64,000 nt of DNA, taken from the NCBI RefSeq assembly GCF_014201355.1, contig NZ_JACHEG010000006.1, forward strand, positions 49,905-113,904, given 5' to 3'. Position 1 is the stretch's first letter; each line of letters begins with the position of its first letter. The notes under the pieces were generated by a model, which saw only the letters and a program-made list of their open reading frames with translations, made no database searches and had not been told where the DNA came from. The DNA is from Aliirhizobium wenxiniae. GTDB lineage: Bacteria > Pseudomonadota > Alphaproteobacteria > Rhizobiales > Rhizobiaceae. Positions 26,139 to 35,590 of the stretch are shown one piece after another. The translations under genes were made by a program, and so were the position numbers.

Positions 26139-27145
26139 GATATGTCCGTAACCTGGTTTCGAAGCTTGCCCTCGTTGAGAAGTATCCTCACCGTCTTTGC
26201 TGCATTGCGACACATCTCGACTGCCGCGTGATCGGAATAGAAGGCATTGTGCGGGGTAATCACTAATCGCCCGGCAAGCCAGTCTTCGCGATTGCGCCAT
26301 GCCGTCAAAAGGGGATGATCGTCGGGAGGCTCCTTGACCAGAGTGTCGATCGCGGCAGCCGCCAGATGGCCGCTGCGCAACGCGGTATCGAGCGCACCCA
26401 GATCGTCGATCAGCTCCCCGCGGGCGGTGTTGACGACGATCGCGCCCGGCTTGAGCCGGGAAAGACCGTCCGCATCGAGAAGCCCTCGTGTCTCGTCCGT
26501 TGCCGGGCAGTGAAGCGTAACGACATCAGACTGGGCGAGAAGGTCTTTAAGCTGGTCCATTCGTTCGTAGCCGATCGCCTTTTCGTGGCCCGGCGGCTGG
26601 CCCGGATCATAACCGAGGATGCGGAAGCCGAAAGGTTTCAGCCGGTTTACGACAGCCGTGCCGATCCTCCCGACACCAACCACGCCGACCGTCGCTTTGT
26701 TGGAACGAGAAAGTGGCTTGAGGCTATGGACCTGCCAGCCAGAGGCATATCCGCGGGCATGGGCGTCATGTTCCCAGAGCCGCCGATGCAAAGAGAGGAT
26801 CATCGCCAGCGCATGATCGGCAACTTCCTCGGTGCCGTAATCCGGATTGTTGGCAAACGGTATGCCGGCGGCAGCGAGCGCCGCACGATCGATTTTCTCG
26901 TAGCCGACGCCGTAACGCACAACACCCTTACAGCGGGCAAGGTGAGCGATGCTTTTCGGTCCCAGCCGCGCGCCCCAGACCATCAGCGCATCGAGCCTTG
27001 CCAGACGGCCAGGCGCAAAGGATGTCTCGTCGGTGCTAGCGAAGAAATCGATCTCGACATCGCCGCCAAGCACGTCTGCTTCGAGATCAGGCTCGCCGAT
27101 CATATGGTCGGTAATGCCGACTACATATTTCCGTTCTGATGTCAT
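26135..27145 (-). CDS. D-2-hydroxyacid dehydrogenase (NAD-binding)
   Basis: 336 residues. Rossmann motif VGVVGVGRIGTAVVNRLKPFG; catalytic Arg in NTARGELIDD, Glu in the DTLVKEPP region and His in ITPHNAFYSD. Length and order are those of phosphoglycerate/glyoxylate-type dehydrogenases. Substrate specificity cannot be assigned. It sits between transporter genes and the SsuD-like gene and overlaps the latter, so it probably reduces an oxo-acid formed from the imported compound. Confidence 0.88.
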   Translation of the reverse strand: MTSERKYVVGITDHMIGEPDLEADVLGGDVEIDFFASTDETSFAPGRLARLDALMVWGARLGPKSIAHLARCKGVVRYGVGYEKIDRAALAAAGIPFANNPDYGTEEVADHALAMILSLHRRLWEHDAHARGYASGWQVHSLKPLSRSNKATVGVVGVGRIGTAVVNRLKPFGFRILGYDPGQPPGHEKAIGYERMDQLKDLLAQSDVVTLHCPATDETRGLLDADGLSRLKPGAIVVNTARGELIDDLGALDTALRSGHLAAAAIDTLVKEPPDDHPLLTAWRNREDWLAGRLVITPHNAFYSDHAAVEMCRNAAKTVRILLNEGKLRNQVTDIS

Positions 27146-27158
27146 AATTATCCCGGCG

Positions 27159-28073
27159 CTAGCGCGTCATCCCCCACTTCACTACCGTCCGCTTCTCAAG
27201 TTCGCGGAACAGCACATTTTCGACCAGGAGGCCGAACAGGATGACCATGATCAGGCCGGCAAAGACCCGGTCGGTGTAAAGTTCGTTGCGGTTCTGGAAG
27301 ATGTACCATCCCAGGCCACCCCGGCCTGAGGAGGCGCCGAAAACGAGCTCGGCGGCGATCAGGGTGCGCCAGGCAAAAGCCCAGCCGATCCTGAGGCCAG
27401 CGATGATCGAAGGCAGCGCTGCTGGGACAAGGATCAGCAGGACGTAACGCAGACCTCGCAAACCGTAATTGCGGCCCGCCATGCGCAAGGTTTCCGGCAC
27501 GCCGGTAAATCCGGTATACATGTTGAGTGCCAGCGGCCAGAGAACCGAATGGATGAGCACAAAGACGAGGCTTGCCTGACCGAGCCCGAACCACAGCAGG
27601 GCGAGCGGCAGAAGCGCGATCGGCGGAAGCGGATTGAGCATGGATGTCAGTGTCGATAGCAGATCCCGTCCTATCTGGGTGGACACCGCGACGGATGTCA
27701 GCACGAAGGCGAGTACGACACCTGCCGCATAGCCCTTTATCAGGACATCCAGCGAATTCACGGCGCGCGCCGGAATGACGCCGCTGAGCGTGTCCTCCAC
27801 CAGTGCCTTGATCGCCGCGGAGAAAGGCGGCAGGAGCAACGGATTTGCTTGAAGCCTGGCGGTGATTTCCCACAGCAAGGCAAGACAGAGAAGGATCAGC
27901 GTCTTGCGCAGCCATCCCCGCTGCCAGAGGCGCCGGTGCAGCGGCAAGGCCTGGGAGCTTGTCGTTTCAGCAAGCTGTTCAAGCGGCCGCTCATATTCGG
28001 GCCGGACCGGTGGTGCATGCCGCGCCTCCGGCTCAAGGCGGTTGTGCAGAGCTTCACTCATCGCCGGCTCCAT
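27159..28073 (-). CDS. ABC permease, TauC/SsuC type
   Basis: 304 residues. A cytoplasmic N-tail of about 50 residues is followed by six helices. EAA loop: GVPETLRMAGRNYGLRGLRY and LVPAALPSIIAGLRIGWAF. This is the nitrate/sulfonate/taurine class of permeases. Its start overlaps the end of the ATPase gene by 20 bases, so the two are coupled. The long N-tail is a little unusual for the family. Confidence 0.9.
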   Translation of the reverse strand: MEPAMSEALHNRLEPEARHAPPVRPEYERPLEQLAETTSSQALPLHRRLWQRGWLRKTLILLCLALLWEITARLQANPLLLPPFSAAIKALVEDTLSGVIPARAVNSLDVLIKGYAAGVVLAFVLTSVAVSTQIGRDLLSTLTSMLNPLPPIALLPLALLWFGLGQASLVFVLIHSVLWPLALNMYTGFTGVPETLRMAGRNYGLRGLRYVLLILVPAALPSIIAGLRIGWAFAWRTLIAAELVFGASSGRGGLGWYIFQNRNELYTDRVFAGLIMVILFGLLVENVLFRELEKRTVVKWGMTR

Positions 28074-28899
28074 TCGTCGCCTCGGCCTCTTCGAACAGGA
28101 GCCGGTGAATGCGGTTGGCAGCGGCCTGGAATTGCGGACTTCCGCCGCTTTTCAGATCCCACTCGTGGCTGTTGATCTCCGCACGCATGCGCCCCGGATG
28201 CGGTGACAGGAGCGCGATACGATTGCCGACTACCAGGGCTTCCTCGATCGAATGGGTCACGAACAGCAGGGTAAAACGCACTTCTTCCCAGAGCGCCAGA
28301 AGCTCTTCCTGCATCTTGCGCCGCGTCAAGGCATCCAATGCAGCAAAGGGCTCGTCCATCAGCAGCACACGCGGCTCCATGGCGAGCGCCCGGGCGATCG
28401 CGACGCGCTGCTTCATGCCGCCGGAAAGCGTGTTCGGATAGGCATCGGCAAAACGGGCCAGGCCTACTTTTTCGATATAATAATCGGCGCGTTCTTTGGC
28501 CTCGCTGCTGCTCACGCCGCCGGAAGCGCGCAGCGGAAAGGCTACGTTTTGCCGAACAGTCTTCCACGGCGGCAGCTGGTCGAATTCCTGAAAGACGACG
28601 ACCCGATCGGGGCCGGGGCCATGTATCGGTTGTCCGTCAAGCAGGATCCGGCCTTCGCGAGGCGGGATGAAGCCGCCAACCGCCTTCAACAGTGTAGACT
28701 TGCCGCAGCCGGAGGCTCCGAGCAGCATGAACCGATCGCCTTCCCACACGTCGAAGCTGACATTCTGGGTGGCGCGCACCAACCGGCCCGGAGCGTGATA
28801 TTCCAGCGTCACACCTTCGACGACAAGAAGAGGCAGGAAGGGCGGTGCCGAATTTTCCCTCAGAGGCGAAGGCATGACGTCCATTCTCGGTTCCATCAA
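28054..28899 (-). CDS. ABC ATPase, TauB/SsuB type
   Basis: 281 residues. Walker A LGASGCGKST, Q-loop VVFQEFDQLPPW, signature LSGGMKQRVAIARAL, Walker B VLLMDEPFAALDA and switch His in VTHSIEEAL are present, with the LSGGM form typical of this sub-class. The N-terminal 25 residues before the first strand are variable. Drives the importer with the permease encoded downstream and the binding protein upstream. Confidence 0.92.
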   Translation of the reverse strand: MMEPRMDVMPSPLRENSAPPFLPLLVVEGVTLEYHAPGRLVRATQNVSFDVWEGDRFMLLGASGCGKSTLLKAVGGFIPPREGRILLDGQPIHGPGPDRVVVFQEFDQLPPWKTVRQNVAFPLRASGGVSSSEAKERADYYIEKVGLARFADAYPNTLSGGMKQRVAIARALAMEPRVLLMDEPFAALDALTRRKMQEELLALWEEVRFTLLFVTHSIEEALVVGNRIALLSPHPGRMRAEINSHEWDLKSGGSPQFQAAANRIHRLLFEEAEATNGAGDE

Positions 28900-28966
28900 A
28901 TTGCAAGCTCGGGACCGGCTGCATCAGCAGGCCGAGCCTGGGTCGTGAAGGTTGGGAGAAGTGGCC

Positions 28967-30001
28967 TTAGCCGCCGTTCCCGCCATGGGCTTCCGGGAAG
29001 AAATAATCCTTCCAAGAGCCGGCCTCGGTCTTCAGGACGCCAAGCTTGTGCAGCTCGCTCGCGTACACGAAGGTGTTTTGCGGCGCGATGGTGAAATCGT
29101 TCTCGGGATCATTGATGATTTCGACGATGAGTTCGGGTGAAAGCTTCGAACCCTGCTGGCGTATGAAGATTTCCGCAGCCTTATCCTTATTGGCATTGAT
29201 CCAATTCGCCGCTTCGCCCAGGGCGGCGTAGAAGGCCGCATAGGTTTTCGGGTTTTCGTCATGGAAGGCCGTAGTGGTGTAGAGGGCGTTGAAAGTCGCA
29301 GGTCCCCCGAGGATGTCGTAGGAGCTGATCACCTTGTGAACTGCCTTGTTGCCCTGCAGGGCCTGGTAATAGTATGGCGCCGAGGAAAAGTGCGAGTTGA
29401 CCTCGGTCGCCCCCGAGATCAACGCCGCGGTCGCGTCCGGATGCGGCAGGCTGATCGAGATCTGGTCGAGCTTCTGGAAGTTGCCCTGGCCGAAGAGTTT
29501 CGCCGCCTCGATCTGCAACGTACGTGACTGGAAGCCGACGCCGGCCGCCGGCACTGCAATGCGGTCCTTGTCGCTGAAATCCTTCAGCGTCTTGACGTCG
29601 GGATTGGTGGTGATGAGATAGTTCGGAAGGGAGCCGAGGGCCGCAACCAGCTTGACGTTACCTCCAGTTCGATCCCACATCGTCAATGCCGGGGGCACAC
29701 CCGCAGACACGATATCGAGATTATTGGCGAGAAGCGCTTCGTTCATGGCAGTCGCGCCGGAAATGGTCGCCCAATCGACCTCGATATCGATGCCAACTTC
29801 CTTGCCATGTTTTTCGATCAGCTTCTGGTCACGAACGACATCAAGGATCAGGTAGGCGATGCCGAATTGCTGCGCGATCCTGATCTTTCCTTCGGCGAGA
29901 GCCTGTCCTGCCATCATCGTAGCGGCGGTCAAGAATACGGCCCCGTAGGCCACACTGCGACTGAATTTGGTGCGACGCGCCGAAAGACTAAATGCGCTCA
30001 T
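28967..30001 (-). CDS. Periplasmic substrate-binding protein, TauA/SsuA type
   Basis: 344 residues. Start chosen at 30001, where a signal peptide begins (hydrophobic part about 20-35, cleavage near ALAEG). The mature part IRIAQQFGIAYLILDVVRDQ is the usual first strand of NMT1/SsuA-like binding proteins. LDIVSAGVPPALTMWDRTGG and DRIAVPAAGVGFQSRTLQIE follow. First gene of the minus-strand transport-monooxygenase operon. The ligand is probably a sulfonate or other small organic anion (from family and neighbours). Confidence 0.87.
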   Translation of the reverse strand: MSAFSLSARRTKFSRSVAYGAVFLTAATMMAGQALAEGKIRIAQQFGIAYLILDVVRDQKLIEKHGKEVGIDIEVDWATISGATAMNEALLANNLDIVSAGVPPALTMWDRTGGNVKLVAALGSLPNYLITTNPDVKTLKDFSDKDRIAVPAAGVGFQSRTLQIEAAKLFGQGNFQKLDQISISLPHPDATAALISGATEVNSHFSSAPYYYQALQGNKAVHKVISSYDILGGPATFNALYTTTAFHDENPKTYAAFYAALGEAANWINANKDKAAEIFIRQQGSKLSPELIVEIINDPENDFTIAPQNTFVYASELHKLGVLKTEAGSWKDYFFPEAHGGNGG

Positions 30002-30957
30002 GAGTACCCCATTATGCAAAATAGGCTGGTGAACACGACGAAGCGCACGCTTCTTCGCAATGACATAGCGAACGCCAGAGCCGCGCGGAGGCGAGTTTGA
30101 CGCCACTGCGAAAGGCTAAGTATCGCAATTGCATCTATCAACATGGCCGCGTTCTATTCTGCTGCGTGAAATGAGAGCAGAATCGCGTTGATCGGGCGAA
30201 ATGTCGAAAAATCTTCGCATGAGGTTGTCAGCGCCGAAGGCTCAGGAGAAATCCCTGTCCTTCCGATGAATCTGACTGCGGCAGAGGCACCGGACGCAAT
30301 ACGCGAAATCATCTAATTGCTTAGACTGATCCTTGGATGTCTGCGCTCAACGGTAGACCCTGGGTCGAGCACAACTAGTTATAGCCAAGGGTGAGGTCCC
30401 GTGGCCGCGCGCTTTATCATAGAGCATATATTGATCCTTCTCTCCCATCAACATTTCTCGCACAAGCCCCCAGCCAAATCGGCCGATCAGAACAGGGGCT
30501 AGGCGATCGTCTCGCTTGCGTCGCAGCGCGGCTAGGCCGAGTAATAACGTTGGAATGCTTATACTCATAGTGACGAGCGGTGGTCACGCCTAGCTGGTCG
30601 GGAACTGCTAGGCCATCGCCCTTCATGTCCGCGCTGACATCATGTCGGTCGGTCTCAAAATGCGGCAGCCGCTTCTCGACGGCTGCCTTCGTGGACCAAT
30701 TTTCGGAATCCACGATCGCTGAGCCAACCCAAAGCCGCGCTCACCCCCCATGGGAGACGATAAAAGCATTCACGGAACATGGAACTGCTGAGACGCCGAA
30801 GGTGTGAGGGTCTAGCAGTGGCGAGGCCAAACAGCAGTGCCTCTCTAACGCGCTAGCAAAAAACAAACCTCTTCAATGACGAAAATTTAGACGACTATAT
30901 CTATAGAGTTCGTAGGCTAAAGGATACGGTTTCGCGGTCAATTCAGAGGAGCCGACG
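30002..30957. other. Divergent intergenic region, 956 bases
   Basis: It separates two divergent TauABC-like operons and should contain both promoters. Minus-strand fragments around 30350-30713 (one with GWGLVREMLMGEKDQYMLYD) look faintly protein-like but need a frame change and have no ribosome site; they may be relics of a lost small gene. No regulator gene is found. The last 20 bases carry AGAGGAG before the start at 30958. Confidence 0.5.
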
Positions 30958-31815
30958 ATGTCCGACACGCTTTACCGCTTCACATTATCACCCAACGGCC
31001 CAGTCTTCGATCTGCCGATCTATGTCGCCCTTGAGGAGGGCATCTTCGAGAAGAACGGCTTGAAAGTCGATTTCGTCGATAAGTACGATCCGGCGAGTTC
31101 ATCCCAGGATCCGTTCAAGCGTCAGAAGGAAGCGCTCTATGAAGCGGGTGCGGCATCGGCCTACAATCTCTGCGAATGGGCTGGCCTCGACCGTTCGGAA
31201 AAGAGCAGCCGTGGCAGCCAGGTCTTCGGATTGCGGCCGGCGGTCGCGGCGCAGGCGATCATCACATTCGACGAGGATATCCAGGAGCCGCGTGATCTCG
31301 AGAACGTCGCCGTCGGTATCAACGAACTGACCGGATCCCACTACACGACCCTCCAGCTTCTGGAAGGTGCCATCCCGCGCGATACGATTATCGTCGAGCA
31401 CGCTGGCCCGCCCCATGAGCGCTACCAGTCTCTCAAGGACGGCAAGCTCCATGCAATCGCGATCATGGAACCATTCATCAGCTTGGCGCTGAAGGAAGGC
31501 GCTCATATCGTTGCGGTCAATTTCTACCGCGGGGCCGAGGTGATATCTCCGGACGTGCCGACCGACAAACGCGAGGCGTATGTCGCGTCCGTCAACGAGG
31601 CAGCGGATCTAATTCGGGCCGATTTCAACAGATACAAGCATCACGTCGTCGCAGAACTTAATGGACGGCTTGCTCCAGAGGAACTCGCCTCTCATTTCGT
31701 CCATTACGCACACTCGCGGCCGCTCGATGAAAAGCGCTTCGATTACACCTACGAATGGATGAAGACCTGGAACCTGACAAAGGGAACGAGCGAATACAAA
31801 AGGCTTGTTGCCTGA
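30958..31815 (+). CDS. Periplasmic-binding-fold protein without signal peptide
   Basis: 285 residues. The sequence begins MSDTLYRFTLSPNGPVFDLP and continues IYVALEEGIFEKNGLKVDFV, a clear SsuA/THI5-like binding fold, then VAVGINELTGSHYTT and DGKLHAIAIMEPFISLALK. There is no secretion signal, although AGAGGAG and ATG leave no doubt about the start. It may therefore act in the cytoplasm, for example as a sensor or enzyme, or be exported with a partner. It overlaps the next gene (TGATG). It is the first gene of a second importer operon that also encodes a normally exported binding protein. Confidence 0.8.
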   Translation: MSDTLYRFTLSPNGPVFDLPIYVALEEGIFEKNGLKVDFVDKYDPASSSQDPFKRQKEALYEAGAASAYNLCEWAGLDRSEKSSRGSQVFGLRPAVAAQAIITFDEDIQEPRDLENVAVGINELTGSHYTTLQLLEGAIPRDTIIVEHAGPPHERYQSLKDGKLHAIAIMEPFISLALKEGAHIVAVNFYRGAEVISPDVPTDKREAYVASVNEAADLIRADFNRYKHHVVAELNGRLAPEELASHFVHYAHSRPLDEKRFDYTYEWMKTWNLTKGTSEYKRLVA

Positions 31816-32837
31816 TGACGTCGTTCCTGAAAATCGGAAACATCGGCGGCCCTGCATTGGGCCGTCGGCAGGTGATGATGGGTCTGGCAGCGACTGCCAT
31901 CACGTCGGGCCTGTTTTCGCCGGCGATCGTCAGAGCGGCAGACCGTTTGCCAGTCCGCATGAGCAAGGCTGGACCGGGCACCGCAGGCACGATCCAGGAC
32001 GACCTCGTCGCGAAATTCCCCGAACTCGACCCCGGACTCGACATCGACTGGATTGATGGCTCTCCGGGACAGTTCCAGATGCTGCTCATCAGCGGAGCGC
32101 TCGATTGCGGTCCGTTCGGCGCGCTCGGCCTGGCAGAGGCTGCACAGAAGGGCGCGGAACTCGTGATTTTCGGATCACGCCTGAACAATCACGGGTCCTG
32201 GATCGTGAAGGGCGACAGTCCGTACCAGCATCCGTCAGACCTCAAGGGCAAACGCATCGCGACGCAATTGCCGACGAGCGACACCTACCGGCACGCTCGA
32301 ATGGCTGCGGCCCTCCACAAGTTGGACCTGGAGAAGGATTTTCAGGTTTCATTCGGGCCGTCGGTCTCGAATGTCGCCCTGTTCAACAGAGGTGACGTCG
32401 ATGCCGTGATTTCGATCGAGCCCGTGTCGACACAGTTGATTGCACAGGGGCATCGCGAGATCGCGCGGGTGGCGGATCAGTGGCGGGATGCGACTGGCGA
32501 TAGCACCACGCTTTCACTTGTCGGTGTATCCGCGACCGCAAGGTGGGTCGACGAAAACCAGGAGACGGCCCGGCGCGTTGCTCAGATGACGCTCGGGGTA
32601 AACAAGCGGTTTGCTTCAGAACCCTCGCTCATCCGGGATCCTGCAATACAGGCCGGGATGGGACTAAAGAACCCATCCGAGGAGCTTCTTGCGCTTCTCG
32701 AAGAGCGTCTTCCGAGGGTCTATGCAACGGAATGGAACGAGGCTGTTATCAATGACTTCAATCGACAGCTCGAAGTCGCGATCGATCTCAAGATCGTCGA
32801 GAGCCGGCCGAACTACACCTACACTCGGGTTCTCTAG
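31815..32837 (+). CDS. Tat-exported ABC substrate-binding protein
   Basis: 340 residues. ATG 31815 overlaps the previous stop. The leader contains GRRQVMMGLAATAITSGLFS with a twin-arginine, cleaved near VRAAD. The mature domain is NMT1/SsuA-like: VRMSKAGPGTAGTIQDDLVA, SGALDCGPFGALGLAEAA, GSRLNNHGSWIVKGDSPY and KRIATQLPTSDTYRHARMAA. It would bind an organic anion and hand it to the permease encoded next. A Tat leader implies that it folds, perhaps with a cofactor, before export. Confidence 0.83.
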   Translation: MTSFLKIGNIGGPALGRRQVMMGLAATAITSGLFSPAIVRAADRLPVRMSKAGPGTAGTIQDDLVAKFPELDPGLDIDWIDGSPGQFQMLLISGALDCGPFGALGLAEAAQKGAELVIFGSRLNNHGSWIVKGDSPYQHPSDLKGKRIATQLPTSDTYRHARMAAALHKLDLEKDFQVSFGPSVSNVALFNRGDVDAVISIEPVSTQLIAQGHREIARVADQWRDATGDSTTLSLVGVSATARWVDENQETARRVAQMTLGVNKRFASEPSLIRDPAIQAGMGLKNPSEELLALLEERLPRVYATEWNEAVINDFNRQLEVAIDLKIVESRPNYTYTRVL

Positions 32838-33600
32838 CCATTCCGTCCTCGGGGCGTTGGGGCTGCCCATCACTTTCCTTGTTCTGCTGACGCTGGGCTG
32901 GGAAGTGATGGCACGGCGCCTGGCAAACCCACTGGTCCCGGATGTGGCGGAGGTGGCGACGGAACTGGTCGACATCTTCGCGAGCGGTATGTTCTTCAGC
33001 CACATGACGATCACGCTTGGAAGGGTGGCGCTCGGGTTTCTGGTTGCGTTTGTCGTGTCTCTTGCCCTTGGCATCTTCATGGGCCGCAACCGATACGCCC
33101 GACAGTTCTTCGAGCCAGCGATCCTGATCGGGCTTACCGTGCCCGGTCTGGTGTGGGCGCTTCTCTGCGTCATCTGGTTTGGCATTTCGCTGACGACATC
33201 CACTCTCGCAGTGGCGCTGAGCCTTTCTCCGCCCCTGGCATTAAGCATCGCGCAGGGCATCAAGACAGTGAATGCCGATCTCCAGGAGATAACCGCGGTC
33301 TACCGCCTTTCCATCTGGTCCCGCCTGCGGTTCCTTTTCCTTCCCACGCTCACGCCATTCCTTTTGAATGGAATTCGCATCGGCCTGTCCATGGGCTGGA
33401 AGGTTATCGTACTCGTCGAGATTTTCGGTCTGTCGAGTGGGGTCGGCTACCGCTTGAATACCGAATACAGCGCCATGAATGTGGCCGGTGTCCTTGCATG
33501 GACGATCGGTTTCGCAGGTGTCATGGCACTACTCGAATACGGGGTGATCGGAGGCATCGAACGATATGTGACCCGCTGGCGGCGGGTGGCGACGGTTTAA
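32752..33600 (+). CDS. ABC permease, TauC/SsuC type
   Basis: 282 residues from ATG 32752, overlapping the end of the binding-protein gene by 86 bases. An earlier in-frame ATG (32689) would add a Ser/Arg-rich stretch with no homology look. Six helices follow; the EAA loop is INADLQEITAVYRLSIWSRL-like (here VNADLQEITAVYRLS, then FLPTLTPFLLNGIRIGLSMG). Second permease of this class in the window, not a near copy of the one at 27159-28073. Confidence 0.82.
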   Translation: MTSIDSSKSRSISRSSRAGRTTPTLGFSSHSVLGALGLPITFLVLLTLGWEVMARRLANPLVPDVAEVATELVDIFASGMFFSHMTITLGRVALGFLVAFVVSLALGIFMGRNRYARQFFEPAILIGLTVPGLVWALLCVIWFGISLTTSTLAVALSLSPPLALSIAQGIKTVNADLQEITAVYRLSIWSRLRFLFLPTLTPFLLNGIRIGLSMGWKVIVLVEIFGLSSGVGYRLNTEYSAMNVAGVLAWTIGFAGVMALLEYGVIGGIERYVTRWRRVATV

Positions 33601-33612
33601 GGAGCGCTTGCG

Positions 33613-34407
33613 ATGGATCAGATCACTAACCGTGCAATAATTCCTCCTATCGACCTGAAGGACGGCGGTCTGACCGTGGAGGGCGTCTCCAAGTCCTATG
33701 AGGCCAAAGGAGACACGACGGAGGTTCTGCGGGATATCTCGTTCAGTGTGGGTGAGGGGGAAATCCTTGGCATCGTTGGCAGGAGCGGGTGCGGCAAGTC
33801 GACATTGTTGAAACTGATCGCTGGACTGGATCGTGATTTCGTTGGACGCATCACGCTGGATGGTGAAGAGGTTATCGGCCCGGGCGTCGAAAGAGGAGTG
33901 GTATTTCAGGAACCGCGCCTTTTCCCTTGGCTGACGGTCGAACAAAACGTCGCGATCTCCATCCATGAAACCCGAATGCCCTCAGGTGAAAAGCAAGAAC
34001 TCGTCGCGAGCAATCTTGCCTTGGTTGGACTGGCTGGGTTCGAGACGAAGTTTCCCCACCAGATCTCTGGTGGGATGGCCCAACGTGCGGCTCTGGCTCG
34101 CGCCTTGACTTCCCGACCGTCACTCCTTCTGCTCGATGAACCCTTTGCTGCCCTGGACGCTCTAACGAAAATGCAGTTGCAGGATGAGGTCATCCGGATC
34201 TGGCAAAGCCGGAAGATGTCGATCGTCCTGATCACGCACGACATCGACGAGGCGATCCATCTCTGTGACCGCGTCATCGTGATGTCCCCACGTCCTGGAG
34301 AAATCAAGTCCGTCAGCTCCGTAGAAATTGCGCGGCCCAGGCCGCGGATTGGCGCGGCTGCTGACGCAATCCGATCGCGTCTGATGTCGGATCTCGGGCT
34401 TTTTTAG
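33613..34407 (+). CDS. ABC ATPase, TauB/SsuB type
   Basis: 264 residues. Walker A VGRSGCGKST, Q-loop VVFQEPRLFPW, signature ISGGMAQRAALARAL, Walker B LLLLDEPFAALDA and switch His in ITHDIDEA are complete. AAGGAG lies 10 bases before the start. It closes the second Tau/Ssu-like operon, which has no monooxygenase of its own; the next genes in line are a quinone-reductase-like enzyme and a broken dehydrogenase. Confidence 0.92.
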   Translation: MDQITNRAIIPPIDLKDGGLTVEGVSKSYEAKGDTTEVLRDISFSVGEGEILGIVGRSGCGKSTLLKLIAGLDRDFVGRITLDGEEVIGPGVERGVVFQEPRLFPWLTVEQNVAISIHETRMPSGEKQELVASNLALVGLAGFETKFPHQISGGMAQRAALARALTSRPSLLLLDEPFAALDALTKMQLQDEVIRIWQSRKMSIVLITHDIDEAIHLCDRVIVMSPRPGEIKSVSSVEIARPRPRIGAAADAIRSRLMSDLGLF

Positions 34408-34546
34408 TCAAACCGAACGTACCAGTCGCGGTGCTCTGCCGTCCGCAGCCCGCAACATCTCTCTCTCAGGAAACGATCCGCTCGCCTTGGAAATCACCCG
34501 ATTTTCCCTAGATCAGACATTCGCCTGGATCATCAAGGAGTAGCCC

Positions 34547-35563
34547 ATGACGTTAGCTCGCCACATCGTCCTACAAAGCAGGCCAACTGGTCAGCCAGGA
34601 CAGGATAACTTTCGTCTGGAGGAGTTCGATCTTCCGGAGGCTAACGAAGGCGACGTCACTGTCAGATCGCTCTATCTCTCCCTCGATCCCTACATGCGCG
34701 GCCGCATGAGCGATGCCAAGTCGTATGCGGCGCCAGTGCCCGTTGGTGGCGCGATGGAAGGCGAGGCCATCTCCGAGGTGGTCAAATCTCGGCACAATAA
34801 CTTTGCGCCTGGCGATATCGTCCGTGGTCGCACCGGTTGGAGCAGCGGTGCGGTGATCAACGGTGACCAACTGCGTCGCGTCGAGACCCATGGCGCGCCG
34901 ATCACGACGTCACTCGGTTCGCTGGGCATGCCTGGCTTCACGGCCTGGAGCGGATTGAAATTCATCGGAAAACCCACGCAGGGAGAGACGGTTGCAGTGG
35001 CAGCCGCTTCTGGCCCCGTCGGATCGATGGTCGGTCAGCTTGCAAGACTTACGGGAGCCCGAGCCGTCGGCATCGCGGGCGGCGCTGAGAAATGCGCTTT
35101 CGTGAAGGGCGAACTCGGCTTCGATGCTGTGGTCGATCACCGCTCGGACAGCTTCGCTTCGGATCTGCAGGCTGCTTGCCCCGACGGTATCGACGTGTAT
35201 TTCGAAAACGTTGGCGGGCACGTCTGGAATGGCGTCTTGCCGCTTCTCAACCAGTTTGCCCGCGTTCCGGTCTGCGGCCTCGTCGCGCACTACAATGGTG
35301 CAGGTTCCGCCGATACCGACCAACTGCCGGCGACCATGTCGACGATCCTTCGGCGGAGCCTCCTTGTTCGTGGCTTCATTCAGACCGAGTTCGCAGCTGA
35401 TCATTTTGACGAGTTCTTGGATGAGGTCGGGCCCCGGGTGGCTTCAGGAAAAATCAGGTACCGGGAGGACATCGTCAACGGCCTCGAGAATGCGCCAGAA
35501 GCCTTTGTTGGCATGCTGTCTGGTAAAAACTTCGGCAAGCTGATCGTGAAGATCGCCGAGTAA
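34547..35563 (+). CDS. NADP-dependent zinc-independent oxidoreductase, CurA/PTGR type
   Basis: 338 residues of the medium-chain reductase superfamily, leukotriene/curcumin reductase branch. Motifs: LDPYMRGRMSDAKSYAAPV, TSLGSLGMPGFTAWSGL, VAVAAASGPVGSMVGQLARL, DVYFENVGGHVWNGVLPLL and the terminal NFGKLIVKI. No zinc ligands. Such enzymes reduce the C=C bond of enones. AAGGAG precedes the start by 7 bases. It is transcribed in the direction of the transporter genes but 139 bases after them. Confidence 0.9.
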   Translation: MTLARHIVLQSRPTGQPGQDNFRLEEFDLPEANEGDVTVRSLYLSLDPYMRGRMSDAKSYAAPVPVGGAMEGEAISEVVKSRHNNFAPGDIVRGRTGWSSGAVINGDQLRRVETHGAPITTSLGSLGMPGFTAWSGLKFIGKPTQGETVAVAAASGPVGSMVGQLARLTGARAVGIAGGAEKCAFVKGELGFDAVVDHRSDSFASDLQAACPDGIDVYFENVGGHVWNGVLPLLNQFARVPVCGLVAHYNGAGSADTDQLPATMSTILRRSLLVRGFIQTEFAADHFDEFLDEVGPRVASGKIRYREDIVNGLENAPEAFVGMLSGKNFGKLIVKIAE

Positions 35564-35590
35564 ACTGAACGGACAGGGCGAGGGGACCGA

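Noticed and set aside
30347..30713. Two overlapping minus-strand frames in the divergent gap
   Set aside because: A combined protein would need a frameshift and no family is recognised; too weak to call a pseudogene.
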